DNA of 64,000 bases, taken from Porodaedalea pini (Eukaryota > Basidiomycota > Agaricomycetes > Hymenochaetales > Hymenochaetaceae). Under the pieces are notes generated by a model. It saw only the letters and a list, made by a program, of their open reading frames with translations. It searched no databases and was not told the origin of the DNA. Position 1 is the first letter of the stretch. Every line of letters starts with the position of its first letter. Made by a program: the position numbers and the translations under genes. This document shows, piece by piece, positions 45,558 to 59,652 of this stretch. Where the stretch lies: the NCBI GenBank assembly GCA_002794775.1, contig NBAY01000017.1, forward strand, positions 186,001 through 250,000, read 5' to 3'.

Positions 45558-48500
45558 GAGTACTAGTCCGTTCGCATGGATGACTTCCCGCAACTCTCTC
45601 CACGACTGCGCCCACGTCCACGTCCGTTCACTATATCGAGAAAGAACCCGAAAGAAAGCCTGGGTTGTCCATATCGAGACTATCATACGGCTCCTGCTTT
45701 TTTGCAGCGTAAAGCGCGTCACCGCACTCAGTTTTTCTCCCCCTTTCCCCCTCTACCCTTTTTTTATTTTTTTTCGCTGGTCAGCCCGCCCACACAGCCC
45801 GAGAAAAACTTAAACTCATAGGAAGTTCTGAGGTTTATAAATCATACATCCCCGAACCCGACGTGAACAGACGTCTGTACGGACATCCGAGCCCACTCCG
45901 TCCATTTCAGTTCATTATGATTTCCGCTGGGTGTCCAGAGTCCAGAGTCTTTCATCCCGTCGAATGCACATGAAAAGACGCGAGGCAGCTCGGCGGGCCG
46001 CTCTTCCCCACGAGCTTCGAGACCCAATGGCATAGTCTATTAGGGTTTAGCCTTCGAATGTGACTGACTCTGAATGAGGAGCGGACCGACTGAGTTTGCC
46101 GAGTTCGCCCGAGAGTTTTCGATTCTGATTTGTTGAAAGAGCTCTGTGCTCTGTGAAATGAAAGTCACTGTTGTCAGGCGTGCCGGAGACAAGAAGGACG
46201 AGTTTCTGGAGATACGCACGTATTCAAGTCAAATGAACGACAGATGTGCCGGCAGTACATGTACTAGCGCATTCACATCCAACGGCCGACAAAGTCGTGA
46301 CTCCGAACCGAGCGTCTCTTTGCATCCCACCTCCCTTCTTTCTTTGGAGAAAGATCAGAGCCAGCGACGAACAACGGATTGACAGAAGTACTTCGCCCCA
46401 TTTCACAGGGGTGTTCTGAGTGAGGTCCGATACGCCCGAGTCTTCTCACTATCCCGTCTTACAGAGTCCAGCCAGCAGCACGCTGCGCTCGACAGTCGTA
46501 ACGAGCGTGCGGACGTTCCCATGGCAAGGGTTTAATCCCGAGGACGTGTCGACAAGACCTGTCTTGACATCTGAACCCTGTTGAGTCGTCATCGTTTACC
46601 ATGAGCCTTCGACTGTGATAGTCATAGAAGAGAGTACGAGAAACCAGAGCTCAAGTGCATTGTGGTTCACATGACGAACGCTAGAAGATAAACATCATGG
46701 ATCGAGAGATTTTCGAGAGTTATTAGAGGTCCCTCAAGCAGCTCCAATTCAAGCAAATTTGCTCCAGCAGATTCAAGCAGAAGAATCGCTGCAGAGTGAT
46801 GAATCCTTGAATCCTTCACCAAAACACGCAATCGCAATTCGGATCGGTGAGTATGCCGTAGACACTCCTTACCAGCCAAATACGAAGCTTGCTACCGCAT
46901 TGTCCGTGCGCTGAAAGATAGTCTGCCGGCGTCAAATTGAGAAGCAAATCCGTCTCTAAAGTTGGTAGAACCCGTTGGATGTATGTAGGCGACGGTTGCG
47001 TAGAAGGAGTGTGGTACAACGCTGAGCACAGAAAGCTGGTCCTTCGGGTTTGTCGTCCGAAAGCTGACAGACAAAATCAGCTGAAAATGAAAAGTCAGGG
47101 AGACCAAATGGATAATGCGTGGCCGAACATCGGGTCGAGGTGAATAATAAAAATATAGAAGAATAAATAAATAAAATAAAAATGATGAGAGAGACCCCGG
47201 AGGCTCCACTTTACGGCACACCGACTGGCTGAAGCTTAATTTCTAATCAGGCGCGTGAAGACGGAAATATTACAGCCATTTTCATAAGTCCTGCGACACG
47301 TGCATGTCACATGAAGTGAGCCGCGTCAGAGCCAAAGTGTCGAAAAATTAGAATGAATGCCTATTTTCTCTGTGAATTCTGCACAGAACCTGCTCATTAA
47401 GTACTCAAAAAAAAGGCATGGTTCTCAGGAGAAGAAATATGTAAAATAGGGAGCAATAAATTGACTGTGTAGGCAGGTGGAGATCAAACAAGTGCAGCTG
47501 GTCTGTTTTCTCATACATTTCCACCGAGATTCAAAAATTATGGCTCCCCTAAATCTACCTATAAAATTCTTTCCTGTGTCTGTAAATTAAGTATATGACT
47601 ATATCAACATCTCCTGAAAGTTTGAAGCCAATCCATTTAGTATTCATGGTGCAGCAGCAAGATTTGTGTTCTACTCTGCAAGACCTGTTGTGAGAAAAGG
47701 AGGGTGGAAAGAGCTTGAAGTGGAACACAAATCTTGCTGCTGTACCATGAATACTGAATGGATTGGCTTCAAACTTTCAGGAGATGTTTATATAGTCATA
47801 TACTTAATTTAAAGACACAGGAAAGAATTTTATAGGTAGATGTAGGGGAGCCATAATTTTTGAATCTCGGTGGAAATGTATGAGAAAACAGACCAGCTGC
47901 ACTTGTTTGATCTCCACCTGCCTACACAGTCAATTTATTGCTCCCTATTTTACATATTTCTTCTCCTGAGAACCATGCCTTTTTTTTGAGTACTTAATGA
48001 GCAGGTTCTGTGCAGAATTCACAGAGAAAATAGGCATTCATTCTAATTTTTTGACACTTTGGCTCTGACGCGGCTCACTTCACGTGACATGCACGTGTCG
48101 CAGGACTTATGAAAATGGCTGTAATACATTCCGTCAACCTCTCCGTTCATTATCATACGCTGTGTACATCCGTACATTTCTTTTGTTCAACTGTTAGCAT
48201 GCGTCAATACGACGTGAGTGACTTACCTTGACATTCCTAAGTATAGTATTAAAGTTCACTAATAGTGGCGATGTCAGATGAACGACATCGACTATCGACC
48301 ATCGATGCAAATGTGAGTGGAATCTGGGAGCCTCGAGCTCTAGATGGTGAATGAGACAGGCGGAAAGGCGTAATCTAGGGTCGTATACATGCAGTTCGTC
48401 GTGAACGGAAAGATAATCTCCACGCCCTCGCTGATCAAGAACTTCAGGAAAAAACAGATACAGCGACCGACTCAGCTGTCAGCCAATGAAATACGACCAG

Positions 48501-51500
48501 CGAAGCTGCAAGTAACGGGCCCTGCCTGAGAATTGAGGACTCTGCGGGTTCTGCGGACATACGACGATCGTGCGGCGGCTCGTTGCCGCAATACCCACGC
48601 CATCAGACTCAAGAGAAACCCAACTCGGGTTTCGTTCCATCCGGGAGCGGCGGGATCCCAGGATCCCCACTCATCCATCTCATCCTTATCCATGCTTCGA
48701 CTTCTTTCAAGATAATGAGTCACCCAGACCGAGCACGCCTATCGGATCCATCTGGCTTGTGCTTCGCTCGCACGTAGACGCAGCAAGAGCGGGCCGCACG
48801 CGTGTCTGTGTGCGGACGGGGAGAACGCGAACCCGGATGTCAGTCCTGTCCGATAACCATGGGCTGTGTCCTATTTTGGTTCTGTGTTCATTTAGCTCGT
48901 CCCCTTGTGCCGTGGTCGCGATCGAGAATTACATCCGAGCTTCTTTGGCGATAAAGAAGTGACCGGTCGGACCGATCTCCAGCAGGTTTGAGGTCGGGTG
49001 AATCATGGCAAAGCCTACAAACTTCGAAGAGCGAGGAATCAGCGGTGGATTTATGCAGTCAGACGCATGTGAAAAACGGTTTCCCAGGATTTACGTCTCA
49101 AAGCACGTATGCAGTTCAGTCGAGCTGTCGTTCAACGCAGTTGTGCGATTCCTGAGACCGAGGAAGGACCGCCGTAGATGCCTCAAGTCACTTAGTGAAA
49201 TACACGCGGAGATCGAAGATGAGACTGAAAGCAGCCACGATCTCATTTACATGTAAGTCAGGCAGCGCGTACTTGATCTGATACGACTTTCTCCGGTCGA
49301 CGTAGTCTTTCAAGGAAGATGACGACTAGAGAAGAACAAAAGTGAAACACGCCGACACCACGCAAAGCTGCGAGAATCTGGAACAGTCAACGGATGCGTA
49401 GGTATCTATTTACCGAGGCACAAGTCAAATATTTATAACTTAGTTTTTCTGATCGATCTAGGCAGGCACCCTGGACATGGAGGAGGCGCATATTAATATT
49501 GTGTCCACGATCCTTGATTCTCGTTGTGCATTGTTTTCGTATCAGGACCGAGCTCTTTTCACTTGCGAGCTCCGGATGGCTTCGGCGAGACAACTGGTGC
49601 AACCCCTTCATCTGGAAATCAATAAAGCCGCTGTCGTAGAGCTGAACTCTGCAAACAGTGCAATGTCCGTAATGTCAGCGTCCAAAATCAAACTCTTTCG
49701 GAGCTGACGCATTAGAGACTCAGCTGCGCTTTCTTCGTTCATTACAACGTCAGAAGAAATACGAAGATAGACGCTCTCTTTCGAGAAAAGGTGATGCAGA
49801 CAAGATGAGCAGCGAGATGAAGGGATATAATTTCTCTCGGCCTTGGATTTGACTAAAGGAGATCAATCGCGACAACAAGCAACAACAGCACGTCTTTTCT
49901 GAGCGATCATCAACCTTCGTAAGACCGTTCGCCTTAAAACCAAAAACTGACACTCTCTAAGGCCCGGCAATTACCGTCACTCTTCATTGCCTCTTTGTTG
50001 TCGTCGGCCGACGACAACTGCCAGGAAATGGTTCCAATTTGCAAGCCGATACTCGGTGCTCGTATTTCCTGTCCTTCAAGTAGTATTGCCAACTAGAAGG
50101 GAAAGCGTGTTTCAAGACCTCATTCATGGTTAGGAATACGTAGTGGAGTGGCTGTGAGCATTAGGACATCGCATGTCTAGGAGAGTAGAACTCGGATAAA
50201 AAGGCGCGTTTCCCCATTTTATTTGCATACGTAAATTTGATTTACTGGTGAATTAGGGCTGAAGCACGTTTTCGACGCATTTGTCTTTGATAAACGAGGG
50301 CCCGGAGGAGAGAAGTGTAAACAAATGGAATGTTTTCTCTTGGGTTATTCCGAAGTAACCACGAGATCTGGGGGTATTTCTCCTTGGTAGCTACAACAAC
50401 TTGTCCGAATTGCTTCCGCCAGTGCCAGATTCCAACACAGATCGGAAGGTCGGCAGGGTAGATGTATGGCACTAGCATAAACGGAACAAAAAGGAAATAA
50501 AGAAAGCAAAACAGCAGTCCGTGACCCTGAACACCACTCCTTATATACGCGCTAAAAAGGCTGAAGCTTGTCCCCACTCAGGGGAGACTAAAGCAAAATG
50601 AGAACGGCCTTGGTTCCGCTTCCAACTGTTTCATATCATCCCATGTGCGACGCCTAATTTCCTTGTTTCAGATTTCGCATTCCGCTATGGTTGATAGGAG
50701 CGCGTCGAGTGAGTTGTGCCATAAAACACATTTTTGTTTATTGAGCTCGTCGGACGAGCGAAATTTGGCGCTAACCCGGTTTAACTAGGGTGGAGAGCTC
50801 TATGATGAACGGGGCGGGTGCAGATGATAGCCTTGAACACTGTGCCTGAAGAGACAAAAAAGACAAGTGTACTCACAGTCGTGCGTCGCACATGTTCGTT
50901 ACGGACGGGTATCCTTCGGCTTGGGATATAAATTCAGCAGCCGTACTGATGTGTATTGCTCTCAACCTGAGCCAGTCAAATGAATCGCGGCTACCGAAGC
51001 TCGACTCGTCTCGACTCTCAAGCTCCCGGCTCCAACGATGATCGTGCGGATCGTGCGGATCGATTCGCGCTGTCTTAGTATCCGCCCCAACGCCTCCACC
51101 TCTTCACATCGAGGTTTTCGAAACAAGTCCCAATCTGTCCACCTGTTTACAGCCAAAACTCGCATACATTACCTTTCCCACCTATTCTCATACAATGATC
51201 GAATCATCAATGCTTCTTGTAGCGGAAGAAAGCGTCGCCAGCTGGTCCCGCATCCAGGAATCCATCACACGCATGGCCTCCTTCGATACACGATGAGTGG
51301 CTGGCAGGAGTCTGGCGAAGTCTGAGAATTTTCGAACTAACGGAGGATTTACGCAGACAGAAGCTCATCGATGCTGCTTGTGCCGAAATGATCTGCCAGA
51401 ACGTACATCCCGAGCACGTTTACAGATTTAGGCGAACTGTAGATCAATGCAGTTCTTCGATTTTAGAGACCGAGGAGGACGGAGACAACATGGGTGCTAG

Positions 51501-53400
51501 GAGGCGAACGTGTTGTTTCCAACTTGTTGCTTCTAGCCAAGTTCTCCGATAGACTTACTTGCGTCTAGCGTGTAGCCATGCTTTCATTTGCATGAAAGTC
51601 AAGTACAGCATGGTTGACCTACCGCAAGAATGGCGCGCGCAGAAGAAACACATAGAAGCCCATCTGACCCGCATCCCGCACGCGACACGCACACGCCACG
51701 CTGAGCACGCACGAGCCGACAACGGAAATGAGAGCATACCACATAGACCCAAGATACCCCGAGGCGTATAGGCACCTATTTAGTATTTGTTTGTCGATGC
51801 TTTCAGGCACCCGGCCCGACTTGTACTCAGAGTCAGAGGGCGCGTGTTGTGTGTCCACCTACGTCATTTAGCCGATCATGGCCGCGCATTGCTCGTTCCG
51901 GAACGTCTCTGGGCCTGGGTCTGGAACACGTCTTCACCTGTGCATGTGGGCTCCGGGATGGCCTGGGTCATTGTGAGACAACTGAGTGGAATTGTTTAGA
52001 GTATTGGGCACATATGCGGAAGCTTTTGTTGAAGAAAAGCTCGCGGCGATCGAATACTTGGTCTCGATCGTATTCCGACTTGGGCCTGAGACAAAGCTTT
52101 ATGTCGTCGTGCCCTTCTCGTACCAATCGCGGCAACGAAAATTTATCGAAACCAAGCGAACATCTTGCCTTCGCTGTGCTTTTCTTGCTTCCTGGCCATC
52201 TAAGCTTTTGTGTTTGGATTGTTTTCGGTGACAACTGAACCCGCTGTTCACATAGGGGCGGAGGCGGTTGCTTATGATAGAAAGAAAGAAAGAAAGCTTG
52301 TAGAGAGCAAACACTGCCACGACTGTCGGGGTCGCGATCGCAATTGGTCTTGGGCCTGAGACAAAGCCCTTCGCTGCTCGTGTCCTGTCATCTATGCCTT
52401 TCCTCGGGTTCAAAACGAATAACGGAGCTCCAATTAGCTTTCCAAACTCCTTCACCGTCCGAATACCAGGGACTACGCAGATCCAGAGGTAGAGTCAGTA
52501 CAGTAAGAAGAGACACTAACGTGAAGTGCGGCAGACAGAGAACATTCTCCAAGCCTTAGCTCCAGACCAGACATACAGTAAGGAACACATACTTTTGACA
52601 CAGATCGCACAATATTAGACTCCGTAGAAATTCGAATAGAATTCGTGATCCGCGAACCGCCCCTTCCACCCGTGTATCTCACTATTCTAGCAGGACCAGG
52701 AATAGCATAAACGATATTAATATTGATGCTCTGCCGCACGGACCCGAGCACCGACACAGCAGATATTTATAGCACCCGCCATGCGGGGAACGATGGGAGA
52801 GTTCACCGTCCATAGCCGAATCGAGTGGCTATCGTCATCAGAGTTCCAGGCTTCCAAGTTCCAAGTCATAAGGTGCGTCGCGGACTCGTAACCCCAAGTC
52901 AGGAGACACAGTCAAGGTCGAGGCGAGGGCTATGTTTTTTTGGGTTCAGTCGTTGACGCCTGCGGCGTGGTCTAGCTGCTACTGGTACCGTTCCAGATGT
53001 GTCGAGTCAGTAGACCATATTAGAAGCTCGAAGTCTGACATATATAGTCTGGCCCAATACAGAATCCAGATCCAGCGTCTGAGTGTCAAGTGCTAGCATG
53101 CATATGGGTTCTTCACTGCATCGTCAAACGTTGCTGTAATCCTTCCATGCGTGCCCGTAGCTATCTCAGTACGTGTATTCCTATGCCCTTCCGAGTCCGA
53201 TGCAATTCGGCCTCCGAATATCGAATATCGAGTTATCTGCCGCAGCAACGGCGACTAGACGCACGTTCCTTAGCATCAGTACTAGTGGCTGGAACGGTAT
53301 AGATAAGAGGAATTTGGAATCTGGGATAAGAATTGAATGAAAGAAAGTGTGCGCTTACAGCTGTACGTCCACCCGTCCGTCCGTCCGTCCGTCCGTACGC
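45558..53400. repeat. Host tandem duplication, copy B
   Basis: Aligns with copy A across both sides of the 36.5-kb insertion and holds its empty site at 50258-50265. Carries its own foldback insertion (47270-48124) and lacks the MITE of copy A. The right limit is approximate: similarity fades after the CCGT microsatellite near 53373-53397. Confidence 0.8.
47270..48124. mobile_element. Foldback element, near-perfect 402-bp inverted arms
   Basis: 855 bp: arms 47270-47671 and 47723-48124 are inverse copies with very few differences, separated by 51 bases. Ends TTACAGCC...GGCTGTAA, flanked by TA (47268-47269 and 48125-48126). Copy A has the uninterrupted site GGAAATACATTCC at about 1873-1885. 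No protein is encoded, so it must have been moved by another element. Confidence 0.92.
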
Positions 53401-56400
53401 GCGATGAAAATAGATTGGGGATGCAACGGCCTTACCTCTTTCTTGCAGTCCTAATTGAAATTCTAACATGGTAAGCTTGTGCTAGTCTGTTTTGATTTAT
53501 CAGAAGCCGGTCCAGGATTTAGACACAGAGATTCGACATTCAGGAAACAGAAATAAGAATGAGCCCGACGGGCAGCCGGCAGCCTGAGAATACGTGGAAC
53601 TAGTTCGTGTGTACGAATGGAAAAGGGGCGAGCGGTGCTGTTGAGTGCTAAAGAGAAGGATTAGAAAGAGACCTAGAGTTGCGGGTTAAGTAAGCAATAT
53701 TAATGCAAATGCCGTGGTTATAGCCACAGCCCCGTGGGGCGCCGGAGGTTCCATTCATGATCATGCTCAAACAATTTAATGCCATTAATATTGTCGGTTT
53801 TATGTACATAACACCTGTGAGCGCTGATGCTGATTTTCAGCGGAGATGCATATGATTTGAATTCATGGGGGGATATATCAAATGCCAACTCACAACATGA
53901 AATGCTGACAACATGTGCGATTTCGCGGCTTTAAATTTGTTCCTTTTTTTTCTTTTTCGGCGTGAATATGAGCCGATCAACGGAGTAGGCGGGAAGCCTT
54001 CACGTTGTTGAGACTCTCGTGGATTCGCGGAACGTGCGTCGGGTGAGGTCGAGAAGGAGCTTTGCAAAAGGTCGGTGCGCCCAGGATCAGCGAACGGGCC
54101 AGACGTGGTCCGCGAGCCCATTCAGCATAATTCTGGCTCTCGACTAGCGCTCCGAGTCCGAGGATCGACCGAGCGGCAATGCGAGGGCCGCAGCATGTAA
54201 GCAGGTAGGAGTGATGCTAACGATACACGATCATTGGTGTGCCATGGAGACGCGCAGATACATACAGATGTCGATGCGCGCCGAATGAGTACGAGCGCGC
54301 ATGCAGTAGAGAAAGTTATAAAAAAAAAGGTCCTCCGTGGTAAATCCATGGGCCACAATCACAAACGGCCCTGCGTCCAATCATCATCCGTCAATGATTG
54401 GCTGTTCATTCGTTCCGTTCCTCGTCAGAAATAAACAAACAAGCGAGCGTATTTGGGAAGAAATTGATAAGAGACGGATCCGGAGGTAATGGGATCACTT
54501 CCCGTGATCAGCGGCTGCGACGCGGACCCACGCTGGCCCCACGCGGCGACAATATTGCTTATTCTAATTCCTCTGGCCTGTTACTCACTGTTAGTGTTAC
54601 TGCACGCGCGCCCGAGAAACCCAGCCAGCCCCATTCGAAACGCTCTTCGCTCTTCGACATCTAAAAAGACCGACGATCGCGCTGCTCCACACAGATCGAC
54701 AGTTGAACGCTTTCTGAACCTGAATCCGAATCTGCATCACGTCGTCAGACTCCTTGATCAGCGCTGCGAAAAAAAAAAAAACTCAAAAACCCAGTCAGTC
54801 AAAGCCACGATCGAGATGAAACCTCGCTACAAAAGGGAAAAAGGAAGAAAAAGGTAGATGAAGATGGGACGGGTTTCATGGTGTGCGTGTGCGTGTGCGT
54901 ATGGGTACTCTCTCGCGCTTTGATCGAAATGAAGTGAGCATGGGAGTTGATTTGCTGCTTCTTGATAAGAGTGCTGCGAAATGAGTTGAGCTGATTGGTG
55001 ATGGACGATCGAGTCGAGTCGAAGGTCTTTCTCGTTCGCATCCACCATCCCCACACACCGCCCCACACCCCACGCTCGTTCGCTCGGGAGATTATCAAGC
55101 CGCACGAGAAGTCGGAGCTGCGCAATATACCGCGTACCGTGTATACTTAGACACCCCCAATAGCCGTGCCGAATAGTATATCCAAAAAGCTACGCGACTC
55201 GCGGAGCGAGGGGAAACGAATATTGATGCCGAGCAGGAGAGATCATGCCGAACCGAGTCGAGGCGATATGAAGAGTTAAAACCCAGGAGATCTGTGTACA
55301 GCGTAGCCTGAGCCTGAGTGCGAGCAAAAATACACACAAGGAACGGCCGACAAGTCTCCGTGATCTTAATCAGGAGCCAGGAAGCCAGGAGCCAAAGCGG
55401 GAGCAGGAGCAGGAGCAGGGCAAGGCACAGTGTATGTATCCGTCTATTAAATTAGTTGTATATTATGATGCGGATGAAGACGCACGCGGGAGATGCGTGA
55501 GCGTGTATTCATCTTTCGTGAGTTAGAGCGCGCATCCGAGTCGGCAAGATTAAGTACGACACGTGCTTCCCCGTGGGGCTGGGGCGCTCGATGAGGCGCC
55601 CTGAGCACGAGGGGCGAGCGCTGTTAGCCCGCAACACAGGAAGTCGAGATACTGCACTTCAAATTCAATATCGGCCGGGGCCGCGCACCAAAACAAATTC
55701 ACTCGCGTTGTCTAAGTGTTTGGATCACGATTGACGAGGACTCGGATTGAAAATTTTAAAAAAGAGGGACGATCAAATTCGAGGACCGGTGTCGAAGTCG
55801 GGGCCGCTCCACCTCGAGACCGAAGTAGCTACATTTATATTAAGAGTGGTGGACGGAGATGAAGGGGATCAAGGCTTGTCGGTCGGAGAGCAACAAGTAC
55901 ACGAGCTGATCACGACAGAAAACGAGATGTCGTCATTGACAGTCCGAGACGAAGATTCATTCAGGAGAGAGAGAAATTGCACGAATCCGAAACGCATGTC
56001 CGAGTCATGTCAAACAAAGAAGACGAAGAGACCCCTTCGAGTTTCGTTGGCTGAATGAACTGCCAGTAAGCACCCTTTTCATAATCATCTCCGACTCCAG
56101 TCCGAGTCTCCAAAGGAAGAAAAAAAAAACTGCTTGTGATTCTGTTAGATGATTAGTGATGGTCGATCTCGTCGGGTCGAAGCCATCCCTCCTTCTTCAT
56201 TAATTCTCCCATTTTTCCTTGCAGACACTGAGACAGACTTCTTTGGAACCGCGGTCCGCGGCTCATAGTAATAAGGCGTCGTCGGAGTGTCATTAAGCAT
56301 AGCATATCTGGCTGGCCGGCTGGCCCGTAATTAAAATCATGAGCAAAAGCAAAAGCAAAAGGTAAAATCTTTTTTTAAGAATCCCGAGAGGAAAGGGGGA

Positions 56401-59389
56401 GAAGTGTGGACGGCGGCAGGGATGTGCCGACGAGGGGCGAAATCAGGCCGAACTTGCCCAAGCACTTGGGCTTGCATGGATGAGGTCGGCAGGCCCAGGG
56501 GGAAGGGGGGGAGGGAAGCTTGAACCTGGCATGTAATTGTAACTGCAAGCAGAACAGCGGATAATTAGAGGGACGGCATGTCGTAACCGTACGCATTTTT
56601 GCGCTGCTGAAGGGAAGGGTAAGGAGAAAGCAATACTCTAGTACTGCGCACGAACGCCGAGGAGGGTGGGCACAACTTCAACTCCCAACTTCATTTCACT
56701 CATTCTCGTCCGGGAAACTACTGTGAGCAGAACGGCAGTAGCACTAGCAAGGGTTTTTGTCAGATAGATAAAGGGGATGTCGTACCAACGCGTTCTGTGT
56801 GGCTGATTGGGGGAGGGGGGGGGGATGCATGGCCGCAGTACTACTAGTAGCGCTGTGCATGAATGCCGAGGCGTGGCGTACGCTTCGAATTCATCACCAG
56901 AATAATCTCTTACCAGTGCTAACTGCAAACAGAACAGCACACAGCAAGTGAGCCAAATACTACACTGTAGAACGGACGGGCTGCCGTCCTCGCCGTCCTC
57001 TTTACTCGTTTTGGAGCGGCTGCCTCGGAGGGGGGGGGGGGGGGAAGGGAAGGAGAAGGTCATGGTACGTGGTATTACTGGTAAGCTCTAAGCTAGAGCC
57101 TGAGCAGCTTGCCGAGGACCATTCTTAACAATGTTCTCCTAATCTCCAGAACACGATCTTGATTTGCGGGATGACGGGAATGCGTAGCATTGCATTATAT
57201 TGGCTTGATTTCGTGTTGCAAGAGTAATTTTGGTACTGCTGTAATCATCCGAGCTGGCGATGCCCGCGGTCGATGCACAGATGGAAGGGAGACGGCGGAC
57301 GGCAGACGGAAAACGGTAGAGGACGGAACGCGCGTGAGGCGCTAGCGCTCTACACTGCGTCCATTTGATTTACTAGAACTGTAACTGATCGGAAATGCGA
57401 AAAGTTCCCCGTGGGACTGGGGACCTGAGACTGGGGCGCTCGATAGTCGATGGTCGATAGTCCGATGGACAGAAAAATAAAATAAAATCGAGGTAGGATT
57501 CAGAGTACGCTGTCGGGGTGAGACGGGATGAGGTGGGGCCGGAGTGCGAGGGGGATGGAGCGGGGATGCGATGGAGACGCGGGGGGAGGAAAGGGAAGGA
57601 AGAACGTAAGACGCGGAACGTCAGACTCGGAAGCCGTGATCCTTGGAGTGAGGCGAGGATAAGCAAGTAGAGTAATTATGAGTGAAATTATAGAAGGCGA
57701 TGATACACATTCACTTTGCATCGGCTGCATACGGTACATAGAACATATTCGGTGCTCGGCTGTACATGTAATTACTTCGCTGTTCGTGTGCATTCATTCA
57801 TTCGAGTTTACAGTACATTTGCGGGAAATCTATACTTACGGGTATGTGGCTCTGGCCTCGGAGGCGATGAGTATGAGTATGAGAATGAGTATCTTCTATC
57901 GGTAATGGTGATGATACTGAACTGAGCTGAGACTCGGCAGGAGCAGCCACCGGTCCACATGGGAACGCTTCTGCACTCGTTCGGGATGAAACAAGGCGAC
58001 CTTCTTCGTTCGCTGTTCGGCGGGTCTGATACGACGTTTGCGGAAGAGAGCGAACAGAGGTGAATGCCGGCAGGGTTTGGATTCGGATTCGGTTGCTTGA
58101 TTTGATGGAGGCGTTCAAGTTGCACATGTACAGGTCCATTCCATAGGTCTGCAGATAAGTGGGTGCATAGATAGAGCAGGCATAGGAGCGGCTCCGGTAA
58201 CTCAAGCGCGAATAGGGTTTGTAGGGCAAGGGGACGAAGAGAACGGAGGCGTCGCAGATTCGCGTGCGCCGCTGGTCATAAGTAGCGTGGTCTGTTGGCG
58301 AAGCTGTACTGTAGACGACGAAGATTGCGTAGATTGCAGGAAGCCAGGACAAAAGCTGCCAAAGAAGGGAGGGAAGATGGAAGTAAGGGGAGTCCGAGAT
58401 TGCGAGCGAGTGCGAGAGTGTGAGACTCCGACGGACGCTGAGCTGACGAGTGCCCGTCCGGCCGCTGATTTGATGATACGACGGCGGCGATGGATGGGCA
58501 TGGCGGTAGCTTGATACTTTTGGCGACGCTGCATACAGTTACAGTGATGATGCATCTGATTGCCCCGCAGGCGCCGCACAGGCAAGAGGCTGAGACGCAT
58601 TGCTGGCACGATACCTGATCCAACGGCTGGGATGCTGATGCTGATAGCAGCACCCCGCACTAGTGCTCTGCCTCCGTATCGTTTCGCGTGCTGTTCGCCT
58701 GTTCGTCTGTTCGTCGCTGACGTCGAGCGGGATTGCGTTGTGCCGCGTCGGGGCTGTCTGTCGCACGCCGCACGCGTTCTGCACGCGAGCAAGCGAACGG
58801 GGCGATATGGATCCAACGCTGCCCAATCGCGAACATTAGGCCGTCGAGGACCCCGGGGAGTGCAGCCAGGCGGGGAAAGTGTGCGGGAAAACCGGGAACG
58901 AGCAGCCGATTGGCCTGGTCGAAGGTCTGGAACGTGGTTGGGGTGGGTGCCGCGGAGATGAAGCGACGCGTGGTGTGCCTGTGATGTCTGCCCCATATCG
59001 GGAATAAATACCTCGGACCAAGTCGCACCGGCGAATATAATAAAATAACGGGAAAAGGAAATAGGGAAAAGGAGGAAAAGAAAAAAGAAAAGGAGAAATA
59101 TGTAATAGGCTCTGCGGCCTAGGCTATATCCATATCCACCCACCCACCTCTCTCGCACCCATTTCCCCATCCACTCCCCTTCTTCACAGCGAACCACCTT
59201 CATCGCCGTTGGCACAACAAGTGAGCCGTCTGCAAACCTCGCCGACGTCCTTGTCGTCGCACACACCGCCGCACTCGACAGCGTTCAACGCGTCCAATTA
59301 GTGTCCTGGTCTAGTTTGCGTGCCAAAGTCGGCCCTTTGCTCCCTTTGCACCACACCAGCCCGCGTTAGGAGTGGTCTTTGCGCCCATA
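53401..59389. other. Gene-poor region
   Basis: Rich in simple repeats and homopolymers: a GT/GC-rich run near 54875, GCAGGA repeats near 55397, AAAAGC repeats near 56343, G runs near 56810 and 57030, and GAGTAT repeats near 57876. Short frames exist, but none shows a domain. A 354-codon minus frame at 58202-59266 is compositionally odd and is not accepted. Confidence 0.5.
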
Positions 59390-59652
59390 TCTTGTGCGTC
59401 CTTTCATTTCATCTGCTCCTCCATTCCCCAACATACCTTTCCTTGTCTTCGCCTTTGTCTCCTTTCTCTTGCGCCTTTCAACCGACAATCCCCCTCTCTT
59501 TATCCAATTATCAGCCTCCATTTTAACACTTCATTTCATTCCCGTGCCCATTTCTCGTCCGTCTTTGTCTACAATCGCTTTATATATCCCTCTCCAGAGG
59601 CTCACCCTCTCTTCTCCCCACAGAAACACATCTCTCTCGAAAAAAAATAGTC
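59390..59652 (+). promoter_or_regulatory. Pyrimidine-rich promoter/leader of ECL1-like gene
   Basis: Long C/T-rich stretch ending in AAAAAAATAGTC directly before the ATG at 59653. Pyrimidine tracts upstream of the start are typical of fungal promoters and leaders. No TATA box stands out. Confidence 0.5.

Noticed and set aside
58202..59266. 354-codon minus-strand open frame
   Set aside because: Mixed composition, no domain, runs through what is likely the promoter region of the ECL1-like gene and overlaps open frames on the other strand.
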